A stretch of 64,000 nucleotides of DNA from Gelidibacter salicanalis. GTDB lineage: Bacteria; Bacteroidota; Bacteroidia; Flavobacteriales; Flavobacteriaceae. Location: NCBI RefSeq assembly GCF_007997285.1, contig NZ_VORX01000004.1, positions 248,001 to 312,000 of the forward strand, read 5' to 3'. The notes beneath the pieces were generated by a model, which worked only from the letters and a program-made list of their open reading frames with translations, was not told the DNA's origin and searched no databases. Positions 24,608 through 33,137 of this stretch are shown in pieces (position 1 is the first letter of the stretch; the number at the start of each line of letters is the position of its first letter). Both the position numbers and the translations under genes were made by a program.

Positions 24608-25126
24608 ATGGACAAAGAGTTTTATGGAAAATACAGAGCCACGGTACTTAATAATATAGATCCCAACCAAAAAGGGCGATTGATGCTTAATATTCCCGAT
24701 GTTCTGGGTCTCATACCAAGTTCTTGGGCAGAGCCTTGTGTGCCACTTGCTGGTCCAACCGGTCCGCCAATGGGCGTTTATATGGTGCCTCCAATAGGGA
24801 CAGGAGTGTGGGTAGAGTTTGAACAGGGAGATCCCAATTTTCCTATTTGGGTGGGGTGTAGATGGGGTGCTGCTTCAGATGTGCCATCTGCAGCGAACCA
24901 AGGATTGCCAACCTCTCCAAACATTGTGATACAATCATTTTTACAACACAATATCGTAATAAGTGATTTGCCTGGACCAACTGGCGGCATAACACTTTCA
25001 AGTGCCACTGGCGCTACCATTAAGATAAATGATATCGGAATAACCATAGACAACGGCAAAGGCGCTAAAATTGAGATGCTCGGACCGGTAATTGATATGA
25101 ACAACGGTGCACTTAAAATAATATAA
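24608..25126 (+). CDS. Spike protein (gp5/VgrG OB-fold and needle)
   Basis: A 172-residue protein beginning with the gp5 OB-fold signature: GKYRATVLNNIDPNQKGRLM, LNIPDVLGL, and MVPPIGTGVWVEFEQGDPNF. The final 60 residues are short beta repeats (ITLSSATGATIKINDIGITI) that would form the triple beta-helix needle. It is shorter than VgrG because the hub is encoded separately. The PAAR-like tip gene follows, as expected. Confidence 0.9.
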   Translation: MDKEFYGKYRATVLNNIDPNQKGRLMLNIPDVLGLIPSSWAEPCVPLAGPTGPPMGVYMVPPIGTGVWVEFEQGDPNFPIWVGCRWGAASDVPSAANQGLPTSPNIVIQSFLQHNIVISDLPGPTGGITLSSATGATIKINDIGITIDNGKGAKIEMLGPVIDMNNGALKII

Positions 25127-25182
25127 TTGGAATTTACAAGGTGAAACATTTTAAACCAATCAATAATTGAATTTAATATAAC

Positions 25183-25506
25183 ATGCCAGGATTTATTTTA
25201 CATCAAGGCGCTACCATACTTTGCGCACACGGGGGGCAAGCACAACCATCAACGATGAATCCTCGAGTGATGGTGAACGGACAACCAATAGTGCTCCAGC
25301 CCAACCCACACATGGTTTCGGCATGCCCGTTTACCACACCGAACGGTAGCCCGCTACCCTGCGTAACGGCAACTTGGATTACTGGTGCAACACGAGTTAC
25401 CTCCAACGGTATGCCTGTTTTACTGATGGATAGTCAAGCTACCTGCGCTCCTAACGGGACGCCCGTAACCATTGTTTCTACACAAACAAAAGTAATGGCT
25501 ACATAA
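25183..25506 (+). CDS. PAAR-like spike-tip protein (DUF4280-type)
   Basis: A 107-residue protein with PAAR-like repeats: MPGFILHQGATILCAHGG, PRVMVNGQPIV, TPNGSPLPCVTATW, TRVTSNGMPVLLMDSQATCA. Conserved Cys/His residues (Cys15, His17, Cys39, Cys51, Cys77) could hold the zinc ion that sharpens the tip. PAAR-like DUF4280 proteins cap the eCIS spike. There is no C-terminal effector extension, so the tip itself is not toxic. It lies between spike and gp25, the standard order. Confidence 0.87.
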   Translation: MPGFILHQGATILCAHGGQAQPSTMNPRVMVNGQPIVLQPNPHMVSACPFTTPNGSPLPCVTATWITGATRVTSNGMPVLLMDSQATCAPNGTPVTIVSTQTKVMAT

Positions 25507-25510
25507 TACA

Positions 25511-25861
25511 ATGACTATTAAATATCCATATCAATTCAATAAACTGGGCAGAACTGCTACTTCTGATGAAGATTTGCATATTAAAGACATGATCTATCAA
25601 TTGTTGTTCACCAATCCCGGCGAACGTGTAAATCGACCAAATTTTGGATGCGGATTGCTACAAGCTGTTTTTGAACCGAACAATAATGAAATGGCTGCTA
25701 CCACACAATATTTGGTGCAAGGTGCATTAAATCAGTGGCTAAGCCATCTTATCCAAGTGAATGAGGTTTTCATAAGCACAATAGATTCTTCATTAGAGGT
25801 CAAAGTGAATTATACACTACTACGAAATAAAAAAAATCAAACCATAGTGTTTCAAAAATAA
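25511..25861 (+). CDS. Baseplate wedge protein gp25-like
   Basis: A 116-residue protein with the gp25/lysozyme-like baseplate fold: DEDLHIKDMIYQLLFTNPGE, then RVNRPNFGCGLLQAVFEPNN, and a closing EVKVNYTLLRN strand. The RxxxPxFGxGL motif is the family hallmark. It nucleates sheath polymerisation on the baseplate. Four bases separate it from the PAAR-like gene. Confidence 0.9.
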   Translation: MTIKYPYQFNKLGRTATSDEDLHIKDMIYQLLFTNPGERVNRPNFGCGLLQAVFEPNNNEMAATTQYLVQGALNQWLSHLIQVNEVFISTIDSSLEVKVNYTLLRNKKNQTIVFQK

Positions 25862-25872
25862 GAATATACAAC

Positions 25873-28464
25873 GTGAAAATTTTTTGCTGTACAGAAAATA
25901 GAAGACGGTTAATAGAGGCTACCACAGATCTTAATGGTATCGATTATATTGAGGTTTTACCTGCTGCTTTGATGGAAGACAAACAGAAATCACTTCAAAT
26001 AACCTTCTTAAGATCGTTGGTAAATCCTATTGAAACGGCTCAGGTTTTTTTAAGTATTGAAGGCCAATGGAGTGGTATTGTGATTGAAGAAATCATTTCA
26101 GGCCCTTCAAATCAAAGTATCACATTGAATCTTTCTGATAGAGGTGATTTCTCGATCTATACGCTCCATCTTATGGAAAGCTGGGAAGAACAGGAGTTTA
26201 TACCGGGTTTTGATAAGCAATTATCGTCTATTGAATTTTCTTTTAAAGTGTCATGTTTTACAGATGTCGATTGCAAGCCCGCAGCTATTAATTGCCAGAA
26301 TGAGGAATTACTAAATATTCCAGAAATAAATTATCTGGCCAAAGATTATGCCTCTTTTAAACAACTTTTATTGGATAGGCTTTCTCTTTTAATGCCCGAT
26401 TGGACGGAGAGAAATGCCGCTGATTTGGGAATTACGCTAGTCGAAATATTAGCCTATGTAGGGGATTACTTAAGTTATAGACAAGATGCCATCAGTACAG
26501 AAGCTTATTTAAGAACTGCACGCAAACGAATTTCAGTAAGAAGGCATGCCCGATTGATTGATTACTATATGCACGACGGGCTTAACGCACGAACATGGGT
26601 TCAGATTCAGGTGGATGAAGAATCGGACAGGGCCATTCTTAAGAAAGTGGATGAAACAGGTTTTATCACCAAATTCTTAACTAAAGGTATGGCGGATAAA
26701 TCGGATACTGCTTTGATGTCCAAAATCCAATTCGATAGCACATTCGAAAACAGTCAACTAGTGTTCGAACCGGTTCATGATATTCAATTGTTTTCAGCAC
26801 ATAACAAAATGTCTTTTCATAATTATGGCGAGCAAAATTGTTGTCTGCCCAAGGGAGCAACCGAAGCGACTTTAGTTGGACGATTGGACGATTTAAAGAT
26901 TAATGATGTGCTGATTTTGGAAGAAATTATCGGTCCAAAAACAGGAGCGACAGTCGATGCAAATCCAGATCACAGACATGCCATAAAAATCACCGATATT
27001 AGTTTCCATACGGATTTTGATTTTACTGATACTTTAGCAGAAGTTATTGATATTACGCTGATTACTTGGAGCGAAGAGGATGCGTTGCCATTCCCTTTAT
27101 GTACTTCAACGGTTTTGGATGTAGAGGATCGGGATCAAGTATTTGAAGTAAGCGTTGCAAGAGGTAATGTGGTGCTAGTGGACCATGGCCATTCTTTTTC
27201 GGATTTGGAAGGTGTTAATGACGCGTTTCCCTTTGAAAATGTTCAAGGCAGTCTGTCTCCAACATTAGTTCCAACAGGCACATATCAATATGCCATTGCA
27301 TCGCCTTCCAATAGGTGTGAGCCTGAAACTATCATGCCAGTATTGCCAAGATTCAATCCTAAATTAGGAGCCGCTCCACTAACACATTCAGAACGATTAA
27401 TCTTTGCTGAAACCGACGCTTCAGATTTAAAAATGTCTGCAAAAAAAATGATAAGGCAAGATATCCGAAATACCATTCCATCAATTTATTTGAGCGAGGT
27501 GGTAGAAACAGGAAGTTCTTTCGAGATCCTCGACGATATATGGATAGCCGTAAAGGATTTATTAATAGACAGCGCTATTTTGGACACTCATTTTGTGGTT
27601 GAAAATGATGCCGACGGCGTTTCATATATAAGATTTGGAAATGACCACAATGGAAAATCACCAGATCCTGGGTCTAAGTTTTTGGCAAATTATAGGATAG
27701 GAAATGGCACCCGAGGCAATATAGGAAGGAATAGTATTGAAAAAGTTGTAAATAACACAACAATCAATATTGTAAGAATAACCAATCCAATGCCGGCCAT
27801 AGGAGGAAAAAAACCAGAGACTAAAGAAGAAGTAAGGCAATATGCGCCGCAAGCTTTTAGAACACAAGAAAGAGCCGTTATTACATCAGATTATGAAGAA
27901 ATGGCAAAACGCTGTAAGGAGGATATTCAGTCGGTATCTGCAAAATTCCGCTGGACAGGAAGCTGGCAAACGGCGTTTATTGCGGCTGATAGATTAAATG
28001 GCAAGAAAGTAACCCCAGAATGGGAAAAAGAACTTCGAGATTGCTTGCAAAAATACCGATTGGCAGGTGTGGACTTGGAAGTTGATGATCCCGAATATGT
28101 TGGATTGGAAATTGATTTAGAGGTTTGCATTCAACCGAATTCTTTTGAAGTTGATATCCAAAGAGAAATTTCAAGTGTTTTGAGCAATCAAACCTTAAAG
28201 AATGGACAAAAAGGATTTTTTCATCCAGACCAATTGGTTTTCGGACAATCCTTATATCTAAGTCGGATATATGCTATAGTTCAGGCGGTAGATGGAGTTG
28301 TTTCGGTAAATATTACAAAATTCAGGCGTTATGGATTGATATCTTCAAGTGGGTTGGACACAGGGAAACTGGATTTCGGAAAAAATGAAATTCCAAGATT
28401 GGATAACGATCCAAATCATATTGATATGGGAATGTTAAAATTACGTATAAAAGGCGGCAGATAA
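25873..28464 (+). CDS. Baseplate J-like wedge protein (gp6-like, Afp11-like)
   Basis: An 863-residue protein starting at GTG. The core signature occurs at about residue 180-230: ADLGITLVEILAYVGDYLSY, RQDAISTEAYLRTARKRISV. The C-terminal third contains VRQYAPQAFRTQERAVITSD, YEEMAKR and ISSVLSNQTLKNGQKGFFHP, matching baseplate J/gp6 wedge proteins. It forms one of two dimerising wedge subunits; the second is the next gene, whose ATG overlaps this stop (TAATG). The middle region holds an inserted domain (FRF-type beta strands, about 270-480) common in eCIS homologues. Confidence 0.88.
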   Translation: MKIFCCTENRRRLIEATTDLNGIDYIEVLPAALMEDKQKSLQITFLRSLVNPIETAQVFLSIEGQWSGIVIEEIISGPSNQSITLNLSDRGDFSIYTLHLMESWEEQEFIPGFDKQLSSIEFSFKVSCFTDVDCKPAAINCQNEELLNIPEINYLAKDYASFKQLLLDRLSLLMPDWTERNAADLGITLVEILAYVGDYLSYRQDAISTEAYLRTARKRISVRRHARLIDYYMHDGLNARTWVQIQVDEESDRAILKKVDETGFITKFLTKGMADKSDTALMSKIQFDSTFENSQLVFEPVHDIQLFSAHNKMSFHNYGEQNCCLPKGATEATLVGRLDDLKINDVLILEEIIGPKTGATVDANPDHRHAIKITDISFHTDFDFTDTLAEVIDITLITWSEEDALPFPLCTSTVLDVEDRDQVFEVSVARGNVVLVDHGHSFSDLEGVNDAFPFENVQGSLSPTLVPTGTYQYAIASPSNRCEPETIMPVLPRFNPKLGAAPLTHSERLIFAETDASDLKMSAKKMIRQDIRNTIPSIYLSEVVETGSSFEILDDIWIAVKDLLIDSAILDTHFVVENDADGVSYIRFGNDHNGKSPDPGSKFLANYRIGNGTRGNIGRNSIEKVVNNTTINIVRITNPMPAIGGKKPETKEEVRQYAPQAFRTQERAVITSDYEEMAKRCKEDIQSVSAKFRWTGSWQTAFIAADRLNGKKVTPEWEKELRDCLQKYRLAGVDLEVDDPEYVGLEIDLEVCIQPNSFEVDIQREISSVLSNQTLKNGQKGFFHPDQLVFGQSLYLSRIYAIVQAVDGVVSVNITKFRRYGLISSSGLDTGKLDFGKNEIPRLDNDPNHIDMGMLKLRIKGGR

Positions 28465-31124
28465 TGAAGCATACTAATTGTGGGTGTTGCGCGGGCATTC
28501 AATTAAGATCTCCAATTAAGATAATAAATCGGGCAGGCTTGTCTGCGATAGATTATCGTATTGGAGATTATAATGATTTTAAAGCGTCCCTGCTCTCAAA
28601 ACTTACCGTAAGCCAATTGGAAACCTTGAAAAAACTCACGACAAGGTCTGATGACGATTTTACAATTGCGCTGATCGATGCTTTTTCCATACTTTCAGAT
28701 GTGCTCACTTTTTACCAAGAAAGAATTGTAAATGAGTCTTACTTAAGAACAGCCACTGAAAGGTTGTCCGTGGCCGAATTGGCAGCCATGATTGGTTATG
28801 AATTAAATCCAGGGGTAGCTGCTACCACTTATCTCTCCTTTACTTTAGACGAAAGCTCCATGCAACCTGGAGCAGAGAGTATTCGGAAAATAAGGGTTTC
28901 TGGCAATGAAAACCCGATTGTTAACATGGTTGAAGGGGTGAAGGCTCAAAGTGTTCCTGAACAGGACGAAGAACCCCAGGTTTTTGAAACGGTTGAAGAT
29001 ATAGATGCAAAATCAGACTGGAATTCTATGCTCGTAAAATCGTTTGTTGAACAGGAAAATCTTGCTAGCTCCAGTATCATATATATCAACGGAATAAACA
29101 ATAATATTAAAAAAGGGGATCAAATTTTAATTGTTGAAGGCGGTAATAAAAAAGTAAGGAAAGTAAATAAGGTTGACCTTTTGAAAGATATTGATACCAC
29201 TGAAATCTTTTTTACAAACCTACCGTTATTAACGGCTTACCTACCTGTTTTTCAGTGGTTTCCGATGGTGGCTTATTATGCAGAGCCTTTCGCATTAAGT
29301 TCTGGTACTGTATCTGGAATTATTGGACCCTTAAATAAGGTAAGTTCCTATGAACTACAATCTGCTTTGACTATTCAAAATTGGAGTCCATATGAATTCA
29401 AAACGAGCGTAAATAGTTCAAAACCTGTGCAAAATTCCGAGATTAAAGTGTATGTTTTTCGTAATAGAGCGGCTTTATTTGGATACAATGCGCCCAAAAA
29501 AATCACGAATATTGCTGCTAACGGGAATGTTACCACGACTGAACACGTCATTGCCGAAACAATAAATGAAATCACTTTAGATGCGGAATATGTTGAAATT
29601 ACAAGTGGTGACGATGGGTATATCGCATTGAAAAAACCTGGAGATTCTGAGTTTACAACATATAAAATTTCATCGTCTGAGCTTGTACCTCAAACAAAAT
29701 ATGGCATCAGCGGCAAATCAACAAAAATAAAACTGGAAGGAAGCCCTGCTTGGTCATTGAGTAATATGGCTCAACTTCGCTCTTCCATTGCATACAACCA
29801 AAGTGAAAAATTGGGTATCGCACTAAAACCAATTACGTCACCTTTAGAAAAAGGAACAACCAAAATCGTATTATCAAAATTCTACGTCGATTTAAAAGTA
29901 AACCAAAAAATCCTTATTTCTGGAGAAGTAAATGATTGGCCAGGTGTTATAAGGACCGAAATCCACACCATCCAGGAGGTTGCTCTAGTGGATAAATACA
30001 CGCAGATTATCACCGAAAAAGGTCTGGAAAATAGTTTTGTAAGGAACACCGTTCGGATTAATGCAAATGTAGCATTGGCGACCCATGGCGAAACGGTTTC
30101 GGAAGTTCTGGGCAGTGGAGATGCCAGGATGTTTTTTCAAAAATTTGAACTCAAACACATTCCGGTTACTTATGTGGCGGACAATTCGGCATCAGGATCT
30201 TCATCATCCATTGCAATTAGAGTCAACGATATTCTCTGGAAAGAAGTGCCTTATTTTTATGGTAGACAGCCAGATGACCATGTTTTTACGGTGCGTAGGA
30301 GCAATGAAGGTAAGACTACGATAAGGTTTGGCGATGGTGTACATGGCTCCCGATTGCCAACAGGAAAATTAAATATTCGGGCTGTATATCGTAAAGGAAT
30401 AGGGTCAAGTGGTTTGTTGAAATCCAATCAAATTTCCCAACTGATTTCAAAACCATTATACCTTAAGACTGTTAATAATCCTGTAGCACCTGAAGGTGCT
30501 CAGAACCCAGAAGAAATTGAAGATGCTCGGCGAAATGCCAATTTATCTATACATACACTCGATCGGATTGTTTCCTTAAAAGATTATGAGAATTTTGCGA
30601 AATCTTTTGCGGGTATTGATAAGGCAAAATCTGTTTGGCTTTGGTCACAAGGTGGTAAAATAGTCCATCTTACTGTGGCGGGTGCCAATGGCTCAGAAAT
30701 TGAAGAAAACAGTAAGTTATTCGATAATTTAAGTGGCGCAATTCAAAAATTCTCTTATCCCGGCGTGCAGCTTCATATACAATCTTTTAGAAAAAGATAT
30801 TTTAGAATTGTTGGAAATTTGAACGTTGGAGAAGACTATGTTTTTCAAAAAGTTCACGATCAGATCGTTGAAAAGTTGAGAAATGCCTATTCCTATAAAA
30901 ACAGCCAAATCGGGAAAAACATCCATTTAAGTGAAGTTATTTCTATTATCGAATCCACTGAGGGCGTTAATTATATCGATATCGATCAACTCTTTATTAC
31001 TGGCGGCGTTGAAAAATTAGAAAAAGTTTTAATTGCGCAAATTATAAATGCCAGTAACACCACCATCACAGCTTCAGAACTTATCATGCTAGACCCATCA
31101 CCATTTACATTCAATGAGATATGA
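28464..31124 (+). CDS. Second baseplate J-like wedge protein (Afp12-like)
   Basis: An 886-residue paralogue of the preceding protein. The baseplate signature FTIALIDAFSILSDVLTFYQ, ERIVNESYLRTATERLSVAE, LAAMIGYELNPGVAA lies at about residues 70-115. Late motifs include RRSNEGKTTIRFGDGVHGSR, LPTGKLNIRAVYRKG and DARRNANLSIHTLDRIVSLK, DYENFAKSF. The N-terminus has CGCCAG, three cysteines that may bind a metal. It should pair with the upstream wedge protein in the baseplate ring. Its stop overlaps the next ATG by 4 bp. Confidence 0.88.
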   Translation: MKHTNCGCCAGIQLRSPIKIINRAGLSAIDYRIGDYNDFKASLLSKLTVSQLETLKKLTTRSDDDFTIALIDAFSILSDVLTFYQERIVNESYLRTATERLSVAELAAMIGYELNPGVAATTYLSFTLDESSMQPGAESIRKIRVSGNENPIVNMVEGVKAQSVPEQDEEPQVFETVEDIDAKSDWNSMLVKSFVEQENLASSSIIYINGINNNIKKGDQILIVEGGNKKVRKVNKVDLLKDIDTTEIFFTNLPLLTAYLPVFQWFPMVAYYAEPFALSSGTVSGIIGPLNKVSSYELQSALTIQNWSPYEFKTSVNSSKPVQNSEIKVYVFRNRAALFGYNAPKKITNIAANGNVTTTEHVIAETINEITLDAEYVEITSGDDGYIALKKPGDSEFTTYKISSSELVPQTKYGISGKSTKIKLEGSPAWSLSNMAQLRSSIAYNQSEKLGIALKPITSPLEKGTTKIVLSKFYVDLKVNQKILISGEVNDWPGVIRTEIHTIQEVALVDKYTQIITEKGLENSFVRNTVRINANVALATHGETVSEVLGSGDARMFFQKFELKHIPVTYVADNSASGSSSSIAIRVNDILWKEVPYFYGRQPDDHVFTVRRSNEGKTTIRFGDGVHGSRLPTGKLNIRAVYRKGIGSSGLLKSNQISQLISKPLYLKTVNNPVAPEGAQNPEEIEDARRNANLSIHTLDRIVSLKDYENFAKSFAGIDKAKSVWLWSQGGKIVHLTVAGANGSEIEENSKLFDNLSGAIQKFSYPGVQLHIQSFRKRYFRIVGNLNVGEDYVFQKVHDQIVEKLRNAYSYKNSQIGKNIHLSEVISIIESTEGVNYIDIDQLFITGGVEKLEKVLIAQIINASNTTITASELIMLDPSPFTFNEI

Positions 31125-33109
31125 ATTTTGATTTAGAAAAGTTATATCAACTTCTTCCTGCCATTTATCGGATTAAGGATTCTGAATTAGTTGATAATGA
31201 CCATGAGCTACCGCCTTTAAAAGCACTTTTTTCCATATTGTCTGAAGAGATTGGCATGCTGGAGGAAAATATGGACCAACTCTATGACGACCAATTTATA
31301 GAGACTTGTTCTGAATGGGCCATACCTTATATTGGTGATCTTATTGGCTTTCAGCCACTGGCACCCATTCACGATCCTAAATATACATCGCGCTCTGAAG
31401 TTGCAAATACCATTGGCTATCGAAGACGTAAAGGCACATTATCCATCTTGGAGCAGCTAGCTAGGGATGTAACAAACTGGGATGCCAATGTTGTGGAATA
31501 TTTCAGATTGTTGGCAACCACGCAATATTTGAATCATTTAAGACCTAATAACATTGCCGTCCCTAATTTAAAAAATTGGGAACAATTGGAATATGTGGGC
31601 ACGCCATTCGATACTATTCCTCGATCTGCGGATTTAAGAAATATCAGTTCGGAACGTGGTAAGTACAATATACCCAACATTGGGATATTTTTGTGGCGTA
31701 TTCAGGCTTTTTCAAGAACAAAGTCCGTGGCATTTCAAGTGGACGGGTCTCGTTACACGTTTCATCCTTTAGGTATAAATACGTCCTTATATAATTTTCC
31801 AAATGCTGAAATCACTATTACTGAATTAGCGAGACCTTACCACATGCCGGTTGCATTCAAAAGGAGACTTTTAAAAGAACATTTAAATTCTCATTACGGT
31901 CAAGGAAAAGATATTTTAATACGTATTGGCCCAGATCGTAATATTTTGGAAAGTGAGCTTTGTATAGGTGATTTGTCAACATGGGATGATCCTGCAACAA
32001 GTCCGCCAGCTGGGCTTGTAGTTATTGATCCAGAATTAGGGAGAATGATGTTTGGTGCTGACTTTGCCACCGAATTAAGTATAAACGACGTCATTGTTTG
32101 GTACAAGTATGGTAGTTTGCAAGAAATTGGTGGAGGGGAATACAGTAGAACATCAAGTTTCTCCAATTTTGAAACCATAGTTACCGTTTCAAAAGATGTT
32201 GATTTAGGCGATTTTTCAACTGTACAAGCTGCCATTAATGCGGTTCAATCTCAACCAAATAACGCCATTGTAGAAGTTTTGGACAGCTATACCTATGAAG
32301 AAAATTTACAAATACTGCTCGGAGTAGGTCAATCTGTTGAATTGAGGGCAGCAGAAAACAAGTGCCCCGTTCTTAAATTTTCAACTGATTTTACCATTGA
32401 AGGAGGCGCACTTTCTGAAGTAACGATTAATGGCTTTATAATTGACGGAGCCAATATAGATGTCCTCAATAATACAGCTCTGGAAAGACTCTCTATTGTG
32501 CATTGCACATTAAAGCCCGATGCCTCTGATAACAGGATTGTTTTAGGCGCAGCTATAACATTGAATATAGAAAACGCCATTGTAGCTCGCATAGATACTT
32601 TTGAAAACGCCTCCATAATTATTGAAAATAGTATTGTTGATGTGCTCAATAAGGAGGAAAAAGCCATTAGTGCCTCAGAAGACCAACGCGCCATACTTAA
32701 AATAAAAAATGCTACCATTTTGGGAGAAGTGGATGTTAAGTCAATATCCTTAGTAGAAAACGCCATATTCACATCGTTGGTGACTGTTCAAGTTCTGCAA
32801 ACGGGTTGTATTCGATACAGTTATCTTCCTTTCAATTCTATCACTCCAAGAAAATATCAATGTTATCCAAAAACGGCTGAAGAAGGACTAGTTATCGTTC
32901 CCGATTTTATGTCCACCATCTATGGAAATCCAGCTTACTTTCAATTGAGTAAATGGTGTAAAACTGAATTTCTTATGGGAGCCGATGATGTGTCGGAAAT
33001 TGGCGTTTACCACAATTTATTTCAGCCACAAAAAGAGTCAAACTTACGGATAAGGCTCAACGAATATCTACGATTTGGAATGGAAGCAGGTGTGTTTTAT
33101 GCTTCATGA
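31121..33109 (+). CDS. Tail protein I-like baseplate protein with beta-helix C-terminus
   Basis: A 662-residue protein. The N-terminal 150 residues resemble phage tail protein I/gp7-like subunits: LYQLLPAIYRIKDSE, LPPLKALFSILSEEIGMLEE, QFIETCSEWAIPYIGDLIGF, and the RRKGTLSILEQLARDVTNWD motif. Residues about 370-600 contain stacked short repeats (ITLNIENAIVARIDTFENAS) suggesting a right-handed beta-helix, as in surface-exposed tail spikes. It probably connects the baseplate wedges to an external fibre. The following gene, also beta-helical, starts 28 bp later. Confidence 0.78.
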   Translation: MNFDLEKLYQLLPAIYRIKDSELVDNDHELPPLKALFSILSEEIGMLEENMDQLYDDQFIETCSEWAIPYIGDLIGFQPLAPIHDPKYTSRSEVANTIGYRRRKGTLSILEQLARDVTNWDANVVEYFRLLATTQYLNHLRPNNIAVPNLKNWEQLEYVGTPFDTIPRSADLRNISSERGKYNIPNIGIFLWRIQAFSRTKSVAFQVDGSRYTFHPLGINTSLYNFPNAEITITELARPYHMPVAFKRRLLKEHLNSHYGQGKDILIRIGPDRNILESELCIGDLSTWDDPATSPPAGLVVIDPELGRMMFGADFATELSINDVIVWYKYGSLQEIGGGEYSRTSSFSNFETIVTVSKDVDLGDFSTVQAAINAVQSQPNNAIVEVLDSYTYEENLQILLGVGQSVELRAAENKCPVLKFSTDFTIEGGALSEVTINGFIIDGANIDVLNNTALERLSIVHCTLKPDASDNRIVLGAAITLNIENAIVARIDTFENASIIIENSIVDVLNKEEKAISASEDQRAILKIKNATILGEVDVKSISLVENAIFTSLVTVQVLQTGCIRYSYLPFNSITPRKYQCYPKTAEEGLVIVPDFMSTIYGNPAYFQLSKWCKTEFLMGADDVSEIGVYHNLFQPQKESNLRIRLNEYLRFGMEAGVFYAS

Positions 33110-33137
33110 ATATTATTAATGTCTTAAACAAAATATT

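Noticed and set aside
32329-32772. 147-codon minus-strand ORF inside the gpI-like gene
   Set aside because: Antisense shadow produced by the repetitive beta-helix coding sequence; no start context or family features.
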